Below are positions 13,497 to 22,144 of a DNA stretch of 64,000 nucleotides, in pieces. The stretch covers positions 496,001 to 560,000 of the forward strand of contig CAWGEV010000007.1 of the NCBI GenBank assembly GCA_963821705.1, written 5' to 3'. The notes below the pieces were generated by a model. It saw only the letters and a list, made by a program, of their open reading frames with translations. It was not told the DNA's origin and did not search any database. Position 1 is the first letter of the stretch; each line of letters begins with the position of its first letter. This DNA comes from DASUPK01 sp963821705 (GTDB taxonomy: Bacteria; Actinomycetota; Thermoleophilia; Solirubrobacterales; 70-9). The position numbers were made by a program, and so were the translations under genes.

Positions 13497-15761
13497 CTAG
13501 GCCACCGCCGCGGCCACCGCCGCCTGTCCGAAGGCGATCCCTCCGTCGTTCGGCGGCAGCAGCCTCGGCGTGAGCACGTCGAGGCCGGATCGTTCGAGCG
13601 CCTCCGCGGTCCGCTCGACGAGCAGGCGGTTCTGGAAGACGCCCCCCGAGAGCACGACGCGGCCTACGCCCTCGGCTCCCGCGATCTCGGCGCAGGCGCG
13701 CGCGACGCCCTCGGCGACGCCGTTGTGGAACCTGGCCGCCACCGTCGGCACGGAGATGCCCGCCCCGAGGTCGGCGAGCATCGCCCGGACCGTCTCCCTC
13801 GCATCGAGGACCTCGGTCCCGGGCAGCGGGTAGCCCCGGCGCTCCGCGGGATCGGCCGCACCCTCCAGCTCGATCGCGGCCTGGCCCTCGTAGTTCACCT
13901 CGGCCCGTACCCCGCAGAGGGCCGCAACGGCGTCGAACAGCCTGCCGGCGCTCGTGGTGACCGGAGAGGCCAGACCGCTCTCAGCCAGCTGCGCGACCTT
14001 CGCCCACTCCTCCTCCGAGACAAGCCCGGCGAGCAGTGGCGGGAGCGGTGGCTCCGGACCGAGCGCTTCGAGCAGCCACGCGCAGGCCATCCTCCAGGGC
14101 TGGCGGATGGCGCGCTCCCCACCCGGCATGCGGACCGGGTGCAGGTGGGCTGCCCGTTCGAAGCCGCGCGCGTCGCCGAGCAGGAGCTCCCCTCCCCAGA
14201 CCGTCCCGTCGGTCCCGTATCCGGTCCCGTCGAAGATCACGCCCACCGCCGGGTCAGCCTCCCGGTGCTCGGCCAGACAGGCCGCGAGATGCGCGTGGTG
14301 GTGCTGGACGCCGACCGTCTCGACCCCCTCTCGCTCGAGCGCGTACTTCGTCGAGAGGTACTCGGGGTGCAGATCGTGCGCGACCAGCTCGGGCCGGACG
14401 GCGAACAGGCGCTCGAAATGGGCGATGCCATCCGTGAAGGAGCGCAGCGTCTCGTAGTTCTTCAGGTCACCGATGTGGTGGCCGACCCAGGCCCGGCCGT
14501 CCCTGGCGAGGCAGAAGGTGCTCTTCAACTCGGCCCCACAGGCGAGGACCGGCCGCCGAGTATCGAGGGGCAGGTCTCGGGGGACGTAGCCGCGACTGCG
14601 ACGGAGGAACATCGGGCGTTCCCCGACGACGCGGACGACGGAGTCGTCGGTCCGCGTCTCGATCGCCCGGTCGTGCGCCAGGAACAGGTCCGCGATCTCC
14701 GTGAGCCGCTCGAGAGCATCTTCGTCGCGATAGGCGATCGGCTCATCGGAGGCGTTGGCGCTGGTCATCACCAGGACTGCGCCGGCGTCGGCGAGCAGCA
14801 GGTGATGTAGCGGGGAGTAGGGCAGCATCACCCCGAGCTCCCGCGAGGCGGGCGCCACCGAGGGCGCGACGTCCGCTTCGACGCGGCGTGGAGCCAGCAC
14901 GATGGGACGCTCGCGGGAGACGAGGAGGGCTCCGGCGGCGTCGTCAAGCTCGGCCAGCTCCAACGCCGCCTCCACCGAGGGAGCCATCAGCGCGAACGGC
15001 TTGTCCTCGCGATGCTTGCGGGCGCGGAGCTCGGCGACGACCCCCTCCTCGTCGGCTCGGCACGCCAGGTGGTACCCGCCCAGTCCCTTGACCGCCAGGA
15101 TCCTGCCCTCGGCGAGCGCCAGGACCGCGGCCTCCAGGGACGCCTCGTTCCCTCCGGCCACCGCCCTGCCGGCGCGATCCAGGAGGATCAGCGCTGGGCC
15201 GCACACCGCGCAGGCGTTCGGCTGGGCGTGAAAGCGGCGATCAAGCGGATCGTCGTACTCCGCGCGGCACAGGTCGCACATCTCGAACGGCGCCATGGTC
15301 GTCAGCGGGCGGTCGTACGGGACGCCGCGGACGATCGTGAAGCGCGGCCCGCAGTTGGTGCAGTTGGCGAACGGATAGCGGTACCGCCGGTCCTCCGGGT
15401 CCATCAGCTCGGCGAGGCAGTCATCGCAGGTCGCGACATCGGGCGAGACGGCCGCATCGGCCTCGCCGCTGTCCTCGCTCTTGGTGATCCGAAAGCCCGA
15501 TTCTCCGGTTGTCGCCAGGGCCTCGTCGACCACCCTCTCGACGACGGCGAGAGGAGGCGGGTTGGAACGGAGCCGCCCCAGCAGCGCGTCGAGCGCGGCC
15601 CTCTCGCCCTCGGCCTCGATCAGCACCCCACGGGAATCGTTCAGGACCCAGCCGGACAGGCCCAGCTCCGTCGCCGCGCGGTAGACGAACGGGCGGAAGC
15701 CGACGCCCTGAACGGTCCCCTCGACCCGCACACGCATTCGCTGCCGGGCGCCGACGCTCAT
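13497..15761 (-). CDS. hypF: Carbamoyltransferase HypF
   Basis: 754 residues; makes the CN ligands of the NiFe(CN)2CO site by transferring carbamoyl from carbamoyl phosphate to HypE. Domains: acylphosphatase (1-90, GTVQGVGFRPFVYR), two zinc fingers (CDDC...CTNC and CDLC...CAVC, about 105-185), YrdC-like (about 200-370, KHREDKPFALM), and a Kae1-like domain with HHHAHLAACLAEH and SGGVFQNRLL, ending LPPNDGGIAFGQ. Full family length. Last gene of the hydrogenase operon; its ATG overlaps the SIS gene stop as ATGA. Confidence 0.95.
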   Translation of the reverse strand: MSVGARQRMRVRVEGTVQGVGFRPFVYRAATELGLSGWVLNDSRGVLIEAEGERAALDALLGRLRSNPPPLAVVERVVDEALATTGESGFRITKSEDSGEADAAVSPDVATCDDCLAELMDPEDRRYRYPFANCTNCGPRFTIVRGVPYDRPLTTMAPFEMCDLCRAEYDDPLDRRFHAQPNACAVCGPALILLDRAGRAVAGGNEASLEAAVLALAEGRILAVKGLGGYHLACRADEEGVVAELRARKHREDKPFALMAPSVEAALELAELDDAAGALLVSRERPIVLAPRRVEADVAPSVAPASRELGVMLPYSPLHHLLLADAGAVLVMTSANASDEPIAYRDEDALERLTEIADLFLAHDRAIETRTDDSVVRVVGERPMFLRRSRGYVPRDLPLDTRRPVLACGAELKSTFCLARDGRAWVGHHIGDLKNYETLRSFTDGIAHFERLFAVRPELVAHDLHPEYLSTKYALEREGVETVGVQHHHAHLAACLAEHREADPAVGVIFDGTGYGTDGTVWGGELLLGDARGFERAAHLHPVRMPGGERAIRQPWRMACAWLLEALGPEPPLPPLLAGLVSEEEWAKVAQLAESGLASPVTTSAGRLFDAVAALCGVRAEVNYEGQAAIELEGAADPAERRGYPLPGTEVLDARETVRAMLADLGAGISVPTVAARFHNGVAEGVARACAEIAGAEGVGRVVLSGGVFQNRLLVERTAEALERSGLDVLTPRLLPPNDGGIAFGQAAVAAAVA

Positions 15762-16960
15762 TCCAGCTCGATCAGCTCGCGGAGCGCGTGGTAGGCGCTG
15801 GCCTGCGCCTCCTGGATCCGCGGGATGTGCTGGGAGGGCGTGACGACCACGTGGTCGGCCAGGCCCTCGTCCGCAATCCGCCCGCCGTCATATCCCACCA
15901 GCGCGAGGGTGACGAGCTCGCGGCGCCTTGCCTCGCCGAGCGCCTCGATCAGGTTGGCGGAGTTGCCGCTCGTCGAGATCGCGACGGCCGCGTCGCCCTC
16001 GCGTCCGTAGGCGATCACCTGACGCAGGAAGATCGCCTCGACACCGATGTCGTTGGCGATCGCGGTGAGAATCGACGGATCCTCCGTGAGATCGAGCGCC
16101 GGCCGCGCGGGCCACCCCTGCGGTGCGCCACGGAGGTCCGCCACGAGGTCCATCGAGTCCGTGGCCGACCCGCCGTTCCCGAACACAAGGGCCTGTCCGC
16201 CCCGGGCGAAGACCGAGCGGAGCTCGGCGGCGGCGTCCAGGAGGGACGCACGGGATCCCTGAATCGTCTGCTCCCTGAGCTCCCCGACCTCGGCGGCCTT
16301 CATCAGGACGTTCGAGCGGACGTCCTCGATCACGGCGTCGAGGCCGGTCTCGCCTTCGGAGAGGAACGGATAGAGGAAGCTGGAGGCGCCGGTGTCGTGG
16401 ACCGGCCCGGCCTCGCGGCCCTCGAGCAGGCCGCGATGCTCGAAGAAGACGTGGACCAGCTCCCAGAGCACGTGGTAGAGGGTCTCCGCGAGCTCCTGCC
16501 GGATGAACGGGTCGCGGCTGGGCGGCTGGAACTCCCACTCCGCGCCGCAGCGCGAGAACGCGATCGTCTGGCAGCCCCGCTCCCGCGCGGCTCGGAGCGC
16601 CTCGAGCGTCTCGTCCGCCCCCGACTCGTCCGTGCCGAACGCGATCGCGATGTCATGGGGCTCCGCGATCAGCTCGACCTGCGTGGTCAGCGAGCCCCCC
16701 TCGGGTGACAGGCCGATGGCGGGCAGCGCCCGCTTTCCCACGATCACCGGGTGGACGAACTCGACGGCGACGTGCCGGACGTCGGAGCGCGCTGCCGGTG
16801 AAAGCCCGAACGCGACCAGCCGACCACCGCGCGCGAATCGCTCCGCCATCCGATGGCAGCAGTGCGCGACCGCCTCGGCCCTCGCGTCGAAGAAGGCTCG
16901 GTTGGCCTCGGTTCTCTCAGCCAGCAGGGAATCCAGCCGCCCTGCCGCCGCCACCGTCAA
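15758..16960 (-). CDS. Double SIS-domain protein (GmhA-like) of the hydrogenase operon
   Basis: 400 residues with TTG start overlapping the hypB stop as TTGA. Two sugar-isomerase (SIS) modules: the first (about 35-200) contains GRLVAFGLSPAARSD; the second (about 225-400) contains FGNGGSATDSMDLVAD and VAISTSGNSANL, close to sedoheptulose-7-phosphate isomerase GmhA. SIS domains bind phosphosugars. Isomerase-like genes are known beside some actinobacterial-type uptake hydrogenases but their role is not settled. The first module is more diverged and may be non-catalytic. Confidence 0.85.
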   Translation of the reverse strand: MTVAAAGRLDSLLAERTEANRAFFDARAEAVAHCCHRMAERFARGGRLVAFGLSPAARSDVRHVAVEFVHPVIVGKRALPAIGLSPEGGSLTTQVELIAEPHDIAIAFGTDESGADETLEALRAARERGCQTIAFSRCGAEWEFQPPSRDPFIRQELAETLYHVLWELVHVFFEHRGLLEGREAGPVHDTGASSFLYPFLSEGETGLDAVIEDVRSNVLMKAAEVGELREQTIQGSRASLLDAAAELRSVFARGGQALVFGNGGSATDSMDLVADLRGAPQGWPARPALDLTEDPSILTAIANDIGVEAIFLRQVIAYGREGDAAVAISTSGNSANLIEALGEARRRELVTLALVGYDGGRIADEGLADHVVVTPSQHIPRIQEAQASAYHALRELIELE

Positions 16961-17634
16961 ACCGCGGCGGCCTCCCTCGCCGCCACCTCCGAGAGCCACT
17001 CCGCGAAGGCGTCCGTGCCCTCCCCCGTCCGCGCGCTGCACTCGATCACCCGAGCTCCCGGATTCACCGACTCGAGGTTGTGTCGCAGCTTCTCGAGGTC
17101 GTACTCCAGGTGAGGGAGCAGGTCGATCTTGTTGACGACGACCAGCTCGCAGGCTCGGAACATGAGCGGGTACTTCAAGGGCTTGTCTTCGCCCTCGGCC
17201 ACCGAGCAGATCATGGCGCGCGCATCCTCACCCACCCGGAACTCCGCGGGGCAAACGAGGTTGCCGACGTTCTCGATGATCAGCAGGTCGATCCGGTCGA
17301 GCTCGAGGTCGGGCAGGGCGGAGCGGACCATGTTGGCGTCGAGATGGCACTCACCGCCGAAGCCCGCGTCGGTGTTGAGCTGCACGACGGGGACGTGGAG
17401 ATGCGCGATCCGGTCCGAGTCCATCGAGCCCTGCACGTCGCCCTCCAGTACCCCGACCCGCGTGTCGAGACCGGGCAGCGTGGCCTCGAGCAGCGAGGTC
17501 TTGCCGGCGCCGGGCGCCGACATCAGGTTGATCACCCGAACCTCGGCGTGGTCGAAGTCGTGCCGGTTGGCCTCGGCGATGGTGGTGTTCGCGTCGAGCG
17601 CGTCCTCGGCGACCTTCACCTTGGTGCGATGCAT
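16957..17634 (-). CDS. hypB: Hydrogenase nickel-insertion GTPase HypB
   Basis: 225 residues. P-loop SAPGAGKTSLLEA near residue 40, switch region GDVQGS, the metal-binding GFGGECHLDA (Cys/His near 95), and the NKIDLLPH base-specificity motif. HypB with HypA delivers nickel to the large subunit. It lacks both the N-terminal CxxCGC site and a His-rich stretch, so it is the short non-storage form. Overlaps hypA by 19 bases. Confidence 0.95.
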   Translation of the reverse strand: MHRTKVKVAEDALDANTTIAEANRHDFDHAEVRVINLMSAPGAGKTSLLEATLPGLDTRVGVLEGDVQGSMDSDRIAHLHVPVVQLNTDAGFGGECHLDANMVRSALPDLELDRIDLLIIENVGNLVCPAEFRVGEDARAMICSVAEGEDKPLKYPLMFRACELVVVNKIDLLPHLEYDLEKLRHNLESVNPGARVIECSARTGEGTDAFAEWLSEVAAREAAAV

Positions 17635-18011
17635 CCCGCCTCCTCCTTCGCGTCGGTTTCCTCAAAGTCTGGGGGATCCTCGGTGACCTCGATCGACTCC
17701 ACCTCGAACTCGGTTCCGGCGACCACCTCCACGTCGTTCTCCGAGCAGGACGAACACCGGAAGTCTGGGAGGTCCAGCTCCCACTCCCGGCCGCACGAGT
17801 TGCAGCGAAGCTTCGCCTGGATGATCTCCTGCTCGAGCGCGGCTCCCGCGCAGACGGTGTCCCGCGAGCAGATCCCGAAGTAGAAGTCGAGCGACTCGGG
17901 CACCACCTGGCGCAGGGTCCCGATCCGCATCTGGACCGACTCGACCCGGCGGCCCTCGGCGTGCTTGACGACGGTGTCGACGATCCCGGTGGCGAGCGAG
18001 AGCTCGTGCAT
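17616..18011 (-). CDS. hypA: Hydrogenase nickel metallochaperone HypA
   Basis: 131 residues starting MHELSLATGIVDTVV. The N-terminal Met-His-Glu is the nickel site, and two CxxC pairs (CNSC and CSSC, about 73-91) form the zinc site. The C-terminal 25 residues are longer than usual and acidic. Located two bases downstream of the protease gene and overlapping hypB. Confidence 0.94.
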   Translation of the reverse strand: MHELSLATGIVDTVVKHAEGRRVESVQMRIGTLRQVVPESLDFYFGICSRDTVCAGAALEQEIIQAKLRCNSCGREWELDLPDFRCSSCSENDVEVVAGTEFEVESIEVTEDPPDFEETDAKEEAGCIAPR

Positions 18012-18013
18012 GC

Positions 18014-18586
18014 CTAGCCCGCCTCGTAGGCGGCATCCGACTGCAGCTTGCGGAGCTGCTCCAGCACGACCGCCGCCGCACGGTCGACCGCGGCCTTGAC
18101 GGGCTCCGAGAGCTCGAGCGCAACGCTCTCCACGTCGGCCGGCTCGCAGCCGACGACCACGACCTTCCCAGGCCAGCCGTGCACCGTCTTGACGAAGCGC
18201 AGGACGGTCTGCGGATCCATCCCGTGGGGGCTGATCGCCTCGCCGTCCTCGATCGGCGCAAAGTCCTCCGGGTCGGGCTCGATCACGTAGACGTCGCCGG
18301 GCTCGCCGCCCTGCTCGCTGACGTCGACCAGGACCATCGCGTGGTAGCCGCGCATCACCTCGTAGGCGAGGTCCAGGCCTCCCGAGCCGAAGTCCTGCAG
18401 CTGCACGCCGGGCGGGACGTCCATCTCCATCAGCCGCTTGACGACATGGCCGCCGAATCCATCGTCTCCCAGCCACGCGTTGCCCACCCCGGCGACCAGG
18501 ATCTGCTTCTCCATCTCGGGCAGCTCGGGCTCGTCGAGGGTCGAGATGTCCGGAAGCTGCGGCTCGTGTGCGGGGCTCTGCGTCAT
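18014..18586 (-). CDS. Hydrogenase maturation protease (HyaD/HybD family)
   Basis: 190 residues. The core begins VAGVGNAWLGDDGFG near residue 30 (Glu/Asp-type nickel-sensing site replaced here by DD), followed by GSGGLDLAYEVM and VLVDVSEQGG. It cleaves the C-terminal extension of the large subunit after nickel insertion. The N-terminus has about 24 extra acidic/Pro residues; the internal ATG at MEKQILVAGVGN is an alternative start, but the ATGA overlap with the upstream gene supports 18586. Confidence 0.9.
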   Translation of the reverse strand: MTQSPAHEPQLPDISTLDEPELPEMEKQILVAGVGNAWLGDDGFGGHVVKRLMEMDVPPGVQLQDFGSGGLDLAYEVMRGYHAMVLVDVSEQGGEPGDVYVIEPDPEDFAPIEDGEAISPHGMDPQTVLRFVKTVHGWPGKVVVVGCEPADVESVALELSEPVKAAVDRAAAVVLEQLRKLQSDAAYEAG

Positions 18587-19782
18587 GCGGGCACCTCCAC
18601 CTCGTCGGCGAAGAAGAAGAGAAAGCGGCTCGTCTCGCGCAACAGGTCCTGCCCGGGGTCGTCGTCGATCGTGACCCCGAGGTACACCCGTTCGTCATAG
18701 CCGCGATAGATGCGTTCCACGGTCGCGGTCCGGCCGTGGAGGATCTTGTCGTAGACGTCTCCCTCCGTCCCCGGCCGGAGGATGACCTTGTCGCCGAGGC
18801 GGACGACCCTTCCGCCCGCCGAAACCTCCTTCTCGCCCTGAACCTCGTCGAGCCCGGGCGGCGGGGTGGGCGGCCGCCCGTTCGTGGCCACCTCAGTGCC
18901 GGGTTCGACCCCAGGCTCGGTGTAGGTGAGCCGGCCGTGCAGGCTCATGATCTCCTCGCCGGAGGTCGAGGCGGCCCGCTCGATCATCTCCTTCACCGCC
19001 GGGTCCTGCGAGGAGATCTCCTCGCGCTCCTGGTCGGTCAGGGCGTGGACGTGGAGGAGCAGCGCCTCCTCGATCTCGGTGTTGTCGAACAGGTTGCCGA
19101 GGCTCTCCGGCGCGAGCTCCGGATGGTCGGGGAGGACGATCGCCGCCCCCAGCATGGCCCGGTCCCCTTCGCCAAGCAGCACGGGGAAGGTGTTGACCGG
19201 CTCGCTCTCCAGCGCCGCCTCGCCCGCGTCCCCCTCCCGCTCCAGCGGCGACACGAACGTCCCTCCCTCCACCTCCAGCAGCGGGTGGGTCGAGATCAGG
19301 CTGTGCCGCAGCGCCTCGCCCCGGCTCACCTCACGCGCGTCGGCTTCCAATTCGGTCTCGTTGTGGACGCAGAGGCGCACCCTCGCCAGCGAGGGCGAGA
19401 GCAGCTCGGCCCGCATCGCCACCCGGCCGCGAAGCTCTCCAGAGCCGTCCAGGGGGAACCGGAAGGTCTCGCGAACGGGTCCGCGGGCCAGGTCGGCGAG
19501 GGTCACCGGCCCGAGCTCCAATCGGCGCTCGCCGGCCTCATGGCGCTCTCCCGTGGCCTGCAGGAAGAGGAGGGTGCCGCAGAGCCGGACGTCGGGACCG
19601 CCCCGGAGCACCCCCTCGAGCCGGAGCATCGAGAAGGCGGCGGGCTGCGCCTCGGCGTAGCTGGGCGGATAGACGATCCCGAACGGCGTCGGCGTCGCGT
19701 TCTTGACGCCCGGCGTATAGGGGTAGAGGGCGTAGCCCTCGAAGAGGAGGGAGCGGACGAGCTCCTCGGCTGAGCTATTCAT
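18583..19782 (-). CDS. Conserved hypothetical protein of the group 1h hydrogenase operon
   Basis: 399 residues, no membrane helix or signal peptide. An N-terminal part (YALYPYTPGVKNATPTPFG) and a C-terminal beta-rich part (GRVVRLGDKVILRPG ... RTATVERIYRGYDERVYLGV) flank a Pro-rich linker near residues 290-315. The C-terminal part resembles a small SH3-like or KOW-like barrel. Genes of this size sit at this position in actinobacterial group 1h clusters, but I know no function. Overlaps both neighbours. Confidence 0.75.
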   Translation of the reverse strand: MNSSAEELVRSLLFEGYALYPYTPGVKNATPTPFGIVYPPSYAEAQPAAFSMLRLEGVLRGGPDVRLCGTLLFLQATGERHEAGERRLELGPVTLADLARGPVRETFRFPLDGSGELRGRVAMRAELLSPSLARVRLCVHNETELEADAREVSRGEALRHSLISTHPLLEVEGGTFVSPLEREGDAGEAALESEPVNTFPVLLGEGDRAMLGAAIVLPDHPELAPESLGNLFDNTEIEEALLLHVHALTDQEREEISSQDPAVKEMIERAASTSGEEIMSLHGRLTYTEPGVEPGTEVATNGRPPTPPPGLDEVQGEKEVSAGGRVVRLGDKVILRPGTEGDVYDKILHGRTATVERIYRGYDERVYLGVTIDDDPGQDLLRETSRFLFFFADEVEVPA

Positions 19783-20530
19783 CGAAGCTCTCCCGGGCCA
19801 GCAGCTGCGTCAGCGCGGCGTCGAAGGTCGGCGAGCCCAGCCGCGCCTTGAGGCGCTGGACCGCGTCGAGGGTGTCCCGGTGGACCGGGATCCAGCCTCG
19901 GTAGGGGTAGTACGAGTCGATCATCTCCGTCCAGACGGAGACCGGCATCCTGAAGTCGGCCGCGGTGTCCCAAGGCACCTGCAGGACCTGGAGGCGACCA
20001 CCCTCGGCGGCGTAGTAGACGCTGCCGTTGAAGTGGAAGGCCAGCGGGATCTCCCCCTCGCTGACGGAGTGGAAGTACTTGGCGGCCGCGAGCTCGACGT
20101 CGTAGTTGCAGAGGATCTCGAGCTTCGCGGTGGTCGATCCGGTGAACGACGGGATCAGCAGCGCCTCGGTGGTCCAGTGCATCCGCTGCGCCGTGGTCGT
20201 CCAGCGGTGCGGGTCGCCGAACAGCTCGGTGAGCTTCTCCTTCGACTCCGCGTCGTAGGTCCGCTTCGCCGGCTCGATCTGGACCTGGACCGTGAGCCCG
20301 GCCATGAAGACCTCGCGACCCGAGTCATCGTCGACGGACACCGTGAAGCTCAGGGTCGGGGCGGCCGAGTGCGGAACCGCCCTCACATCGGTGACGGCGA
20401 TCCTCAGGCCCGGCTCGCCCGGCCGGCTCGCCGTCTCCGGGCCGCCACGCTCCGCGGTGTCGGCCCCCACCTCGGGCGGCCGCGGGTGGGGCGTCCCGGC
20501 CCGCTGGACCTCCTCGACGGGATCGTTCAT
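19775..20530 (-). CDS. Conserved hypothetical protein (resembles DUF6084)
   Basis: 251 residues. An unstructured N-terminal 40 residues lead into a beta-rich domain (LRIAVTDVRAVPHSAAP; VQVQIEPAKRTYD; GSVYYAAEGGRLQVLQVPWD) and a C-terminal helix (DAVQRLKARLGSPTFDAAL). The ATGA overlap at 20527-20530 decides the start. No cofactor motif. Family assignment is from memory of hydrogenase clusters and should be checked by profile search. Confidence 0.75.
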   Translation of the reverse strand: MNDPVEEVQRAGTPHPRPPEVGADTAERGGPETASRPGEPGLRIAVTDVRAVPHSAAPTLSFTVSVDDDSGREVFMAGLTVQVQIEPAKRTYDAESKEKLTELFGDPHRWTTTAQRMHWTTEALLIPSFTGSTTAKLEILCNYDVELAAAKYFHSVSEGEIPLAFHFNGSVYYAAEGGRLQVLQVPWDTAADFRMPVSVWTEMIDSYYPYRGWIPVHRDTLDAVQRLKARLGSPTFDAALTQLLARESFDE

Positions 20531-21207
20531 CTCACTTCCCCCGAGCGCTGACGAAGACGCTCGAAGAAGGTCGGCACGGCGCGCTCGATCGCGTCGCCGC
20601 CGGAGATCCCCTCCCAGCTGACCTTGATCGCCCCCACCAGCCCGTAGCACTCGTCGATCGGAGCGATCACGTACTGCGGGCTCTCCGAGATCCGGTTGAC
20701 CACCAGCGCCTCCGCGTCGGGCTCGAGCGAATCGAGCTCCGGGTTGAGCCCTCGCAGGTCCTCCCAGGCATCGAGCTTCAGCTCCGACTCGGTCGCCCCG
20801 GCCGGGCTCGGGTACATGGCCACCATCCCTCCGAGCGAGCTGCTTCTCATGAAGAAGGCGAGCCCGATCGGCACCTCGAGACGCGCCCAGAGCTCGTCCG
20901 GCAGCTCGAAGTCGTCCAGCCACAGGACCCGGATGCCCGTGGGGCGAAGCTCCGGGTCCGCCGAGCGCTGCGCCCAGCACGTCGCGCACACACAGAGGAT
21001 CCGGCGATCGCCGAGATGGAGCAGGTGCTCGTGTTCGGCCGGAACCTCCACGCCGCAGAGGTCGCAGTGCTCCTCGGCGCCGGGCGCGCCGTTCGCCTGC
21101 TCCGTGGACGCCACCGGGCCACGACGGATGCCCCGCAGTCCCGTGACCATGTTGGCCCGCCTCCGGGCCGCCACCGCATCGTCGATGGCACGCCCGTTGC
21201 CGCTCAT
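20527..21207 (-). CDS. Conserved hypothetical with a four-Cys site (resembles DUF5947)
   Basis: 226 residues. CDLC near residue 48 and CATC near residue 75 form a probable zinc or Fe-S knuckle, followed by an alpha/beta domain (FFMRSSSLGGMVAMYPSPAG, PQYVIAPIDECYGLVGAIK, WEGISGGD). Overlaps both neighbours by ATGA. Co-transcription with the hydrogenase structural genes suggests a role in electron relay or complex assembly. Confidence 0.75.
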   Translation of the reverse strand: MSGNGRAIDDAVAARRRANMVTGLRGIRRGPVASTEQANGAPGAEEHCDLCGVEVPAEHEHLLHLGDRRILCVCATCWAQRSADPELRPTGIRVLWLDDFELPDELWARLEVPIGLAFFMRSSSLGGMVAMYPSPAGATESELKLDAWEDLRGLNPELDSLEPDAEALVVNRISESPQYVIAPIDECYGLVGAIKVSWEGISGGDAIERAVPTFFERLRQRSGEVR

Positions 21208-22127
21208 CGTGCCAGCGCCACCCGGACCCCCTCGGCGTCCGACGCCAGCAGCGGAACGGGCCCGAGGTGGAGTTGCTCGTCGTCGAGCGACCGGCCGGCC
21301 CGCGGGAGAAAATAACGGCGGCTGCAGCTCGGGCAGACCAGCATGCCCTCGTCGAGCTCGGCGTCGGCGATCGAGGCCTCGCAGCTCGGGCAGGCATCGA
21401 GGTACGCCAGCAGGGATCCCTCGACCCTCGCGATCACGATCGGCGTGCCGTCGACATCCAGGCGGACCAGCTCGTCCTCTCCCAGGCCGTCCAGCTCGCC
21501 GTTGAGCTGCCGCCAGCCCGAGGGGCCCGTCGGCGCGGGAACGGCCGCCGAGCCGTTCGACCCAACGGCCTGCACGACGGGAAGCGGCGCCCCGGTGACC
21601 TCGACCGGGTTGAGGAGGTCCTGCTCGGTGTTCTCGACCTCAATGCCGAGCAGATCCGGCGCCGTCTCGTCGAGGGCCGTCTTGATCGCGAGCTCGAGCG
21701 TCGAGGAGGAAGCCGGACAGCCGTCGCAGCTGCCCTCCAACCGGATCCTCGCGACCCCGTCCTCGAGCGAGACCAGCTCCACGTTCCCACCATGGGACTC
21801 CATGTAGGGCCGGACGTTGTCCAGCGCCTCGGTCACACGCTCCTCGATCGGAACCGGATAGAGGTCGTGGATCAACAGCAGGCTGGCGATCACCCCGTCG
21901 TCGACCAGCTGCTGCTTCAACTCGGCGGCGTTCTCGTCCCCATCCACCAGGTCGACGATGCGCACGAGGCCCTCGCCGTACATGTCGATCACGGCGGAGA
22001 GCAGATCCTCTGCGAGACGGCGCGCCGCGGGGTCGGGCAGCTGCTCGAGGCGCGCGGTCAGCTCTTCGACCCTCTGGACGAGGGCCTCCGGGCTGACCGC
22101 TCCGGCGCTCTCGGCGCGCGTCTCCAT
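21204..22127 (-). CDS. NifU-domain Fe-S protein with a four-Cys C-terminal domain (HhyE-like)
   Basis: 307 residues. An N-terminal helical part (about 10-95), a NifU C-terminal-type domain (about 100-170) with the Fe-S motif CDGCPASS, and a C-terminal domain where CPSC and CPSC (22 residues apart) occupy the place expected for a Rieske cluster (CxH/CxxH). Fe-S proteins of this kind next to group 1h hydrogenases have been proposed to relay electrons to quinone. With four cysteines the site could be rubredoxin-like or a zinc ribbon. A GTG at 22148 (GTGA overlap with hhyL) is an alternative start. Confidence 0.82.
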   Translation of the reverse strand: METRAESAGAVSPEALVQRVEELTARLEQLPDPAARRLAEDLLSAVIDMYGEGLVRIVDLVDGDENAAELKQQLVDDGVIASLLLIHDLYPVPIEERVTEALDNVRPYMESHGGNVELVSLEDGVARIRLEGSCDGCPASSSTLELAIKTALDETAPDLLGIEVENTEQDLLNPVEVTGAPLPVVQAVGSNGSAAVPAPTGPSGWRQLNGELDGLGEDELVRLDVDGTPIVIARVEGSLLAYLDACPSCEASIADAELDEGMLVCPSCSRRYFLPRAGRSLDDEQLHLGPVPLLASDAEGVRVALAR

Positions 22128-22144
22128 TCGGCCCCGCCCGGCCG

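Noticed and set aside
13170..14810. Long plus-strand open frame (546 codons) opposite hypF
   Set aside because: Composition mirrors hypF codons; no motif. The real plus-strand gene here ends at 13492.
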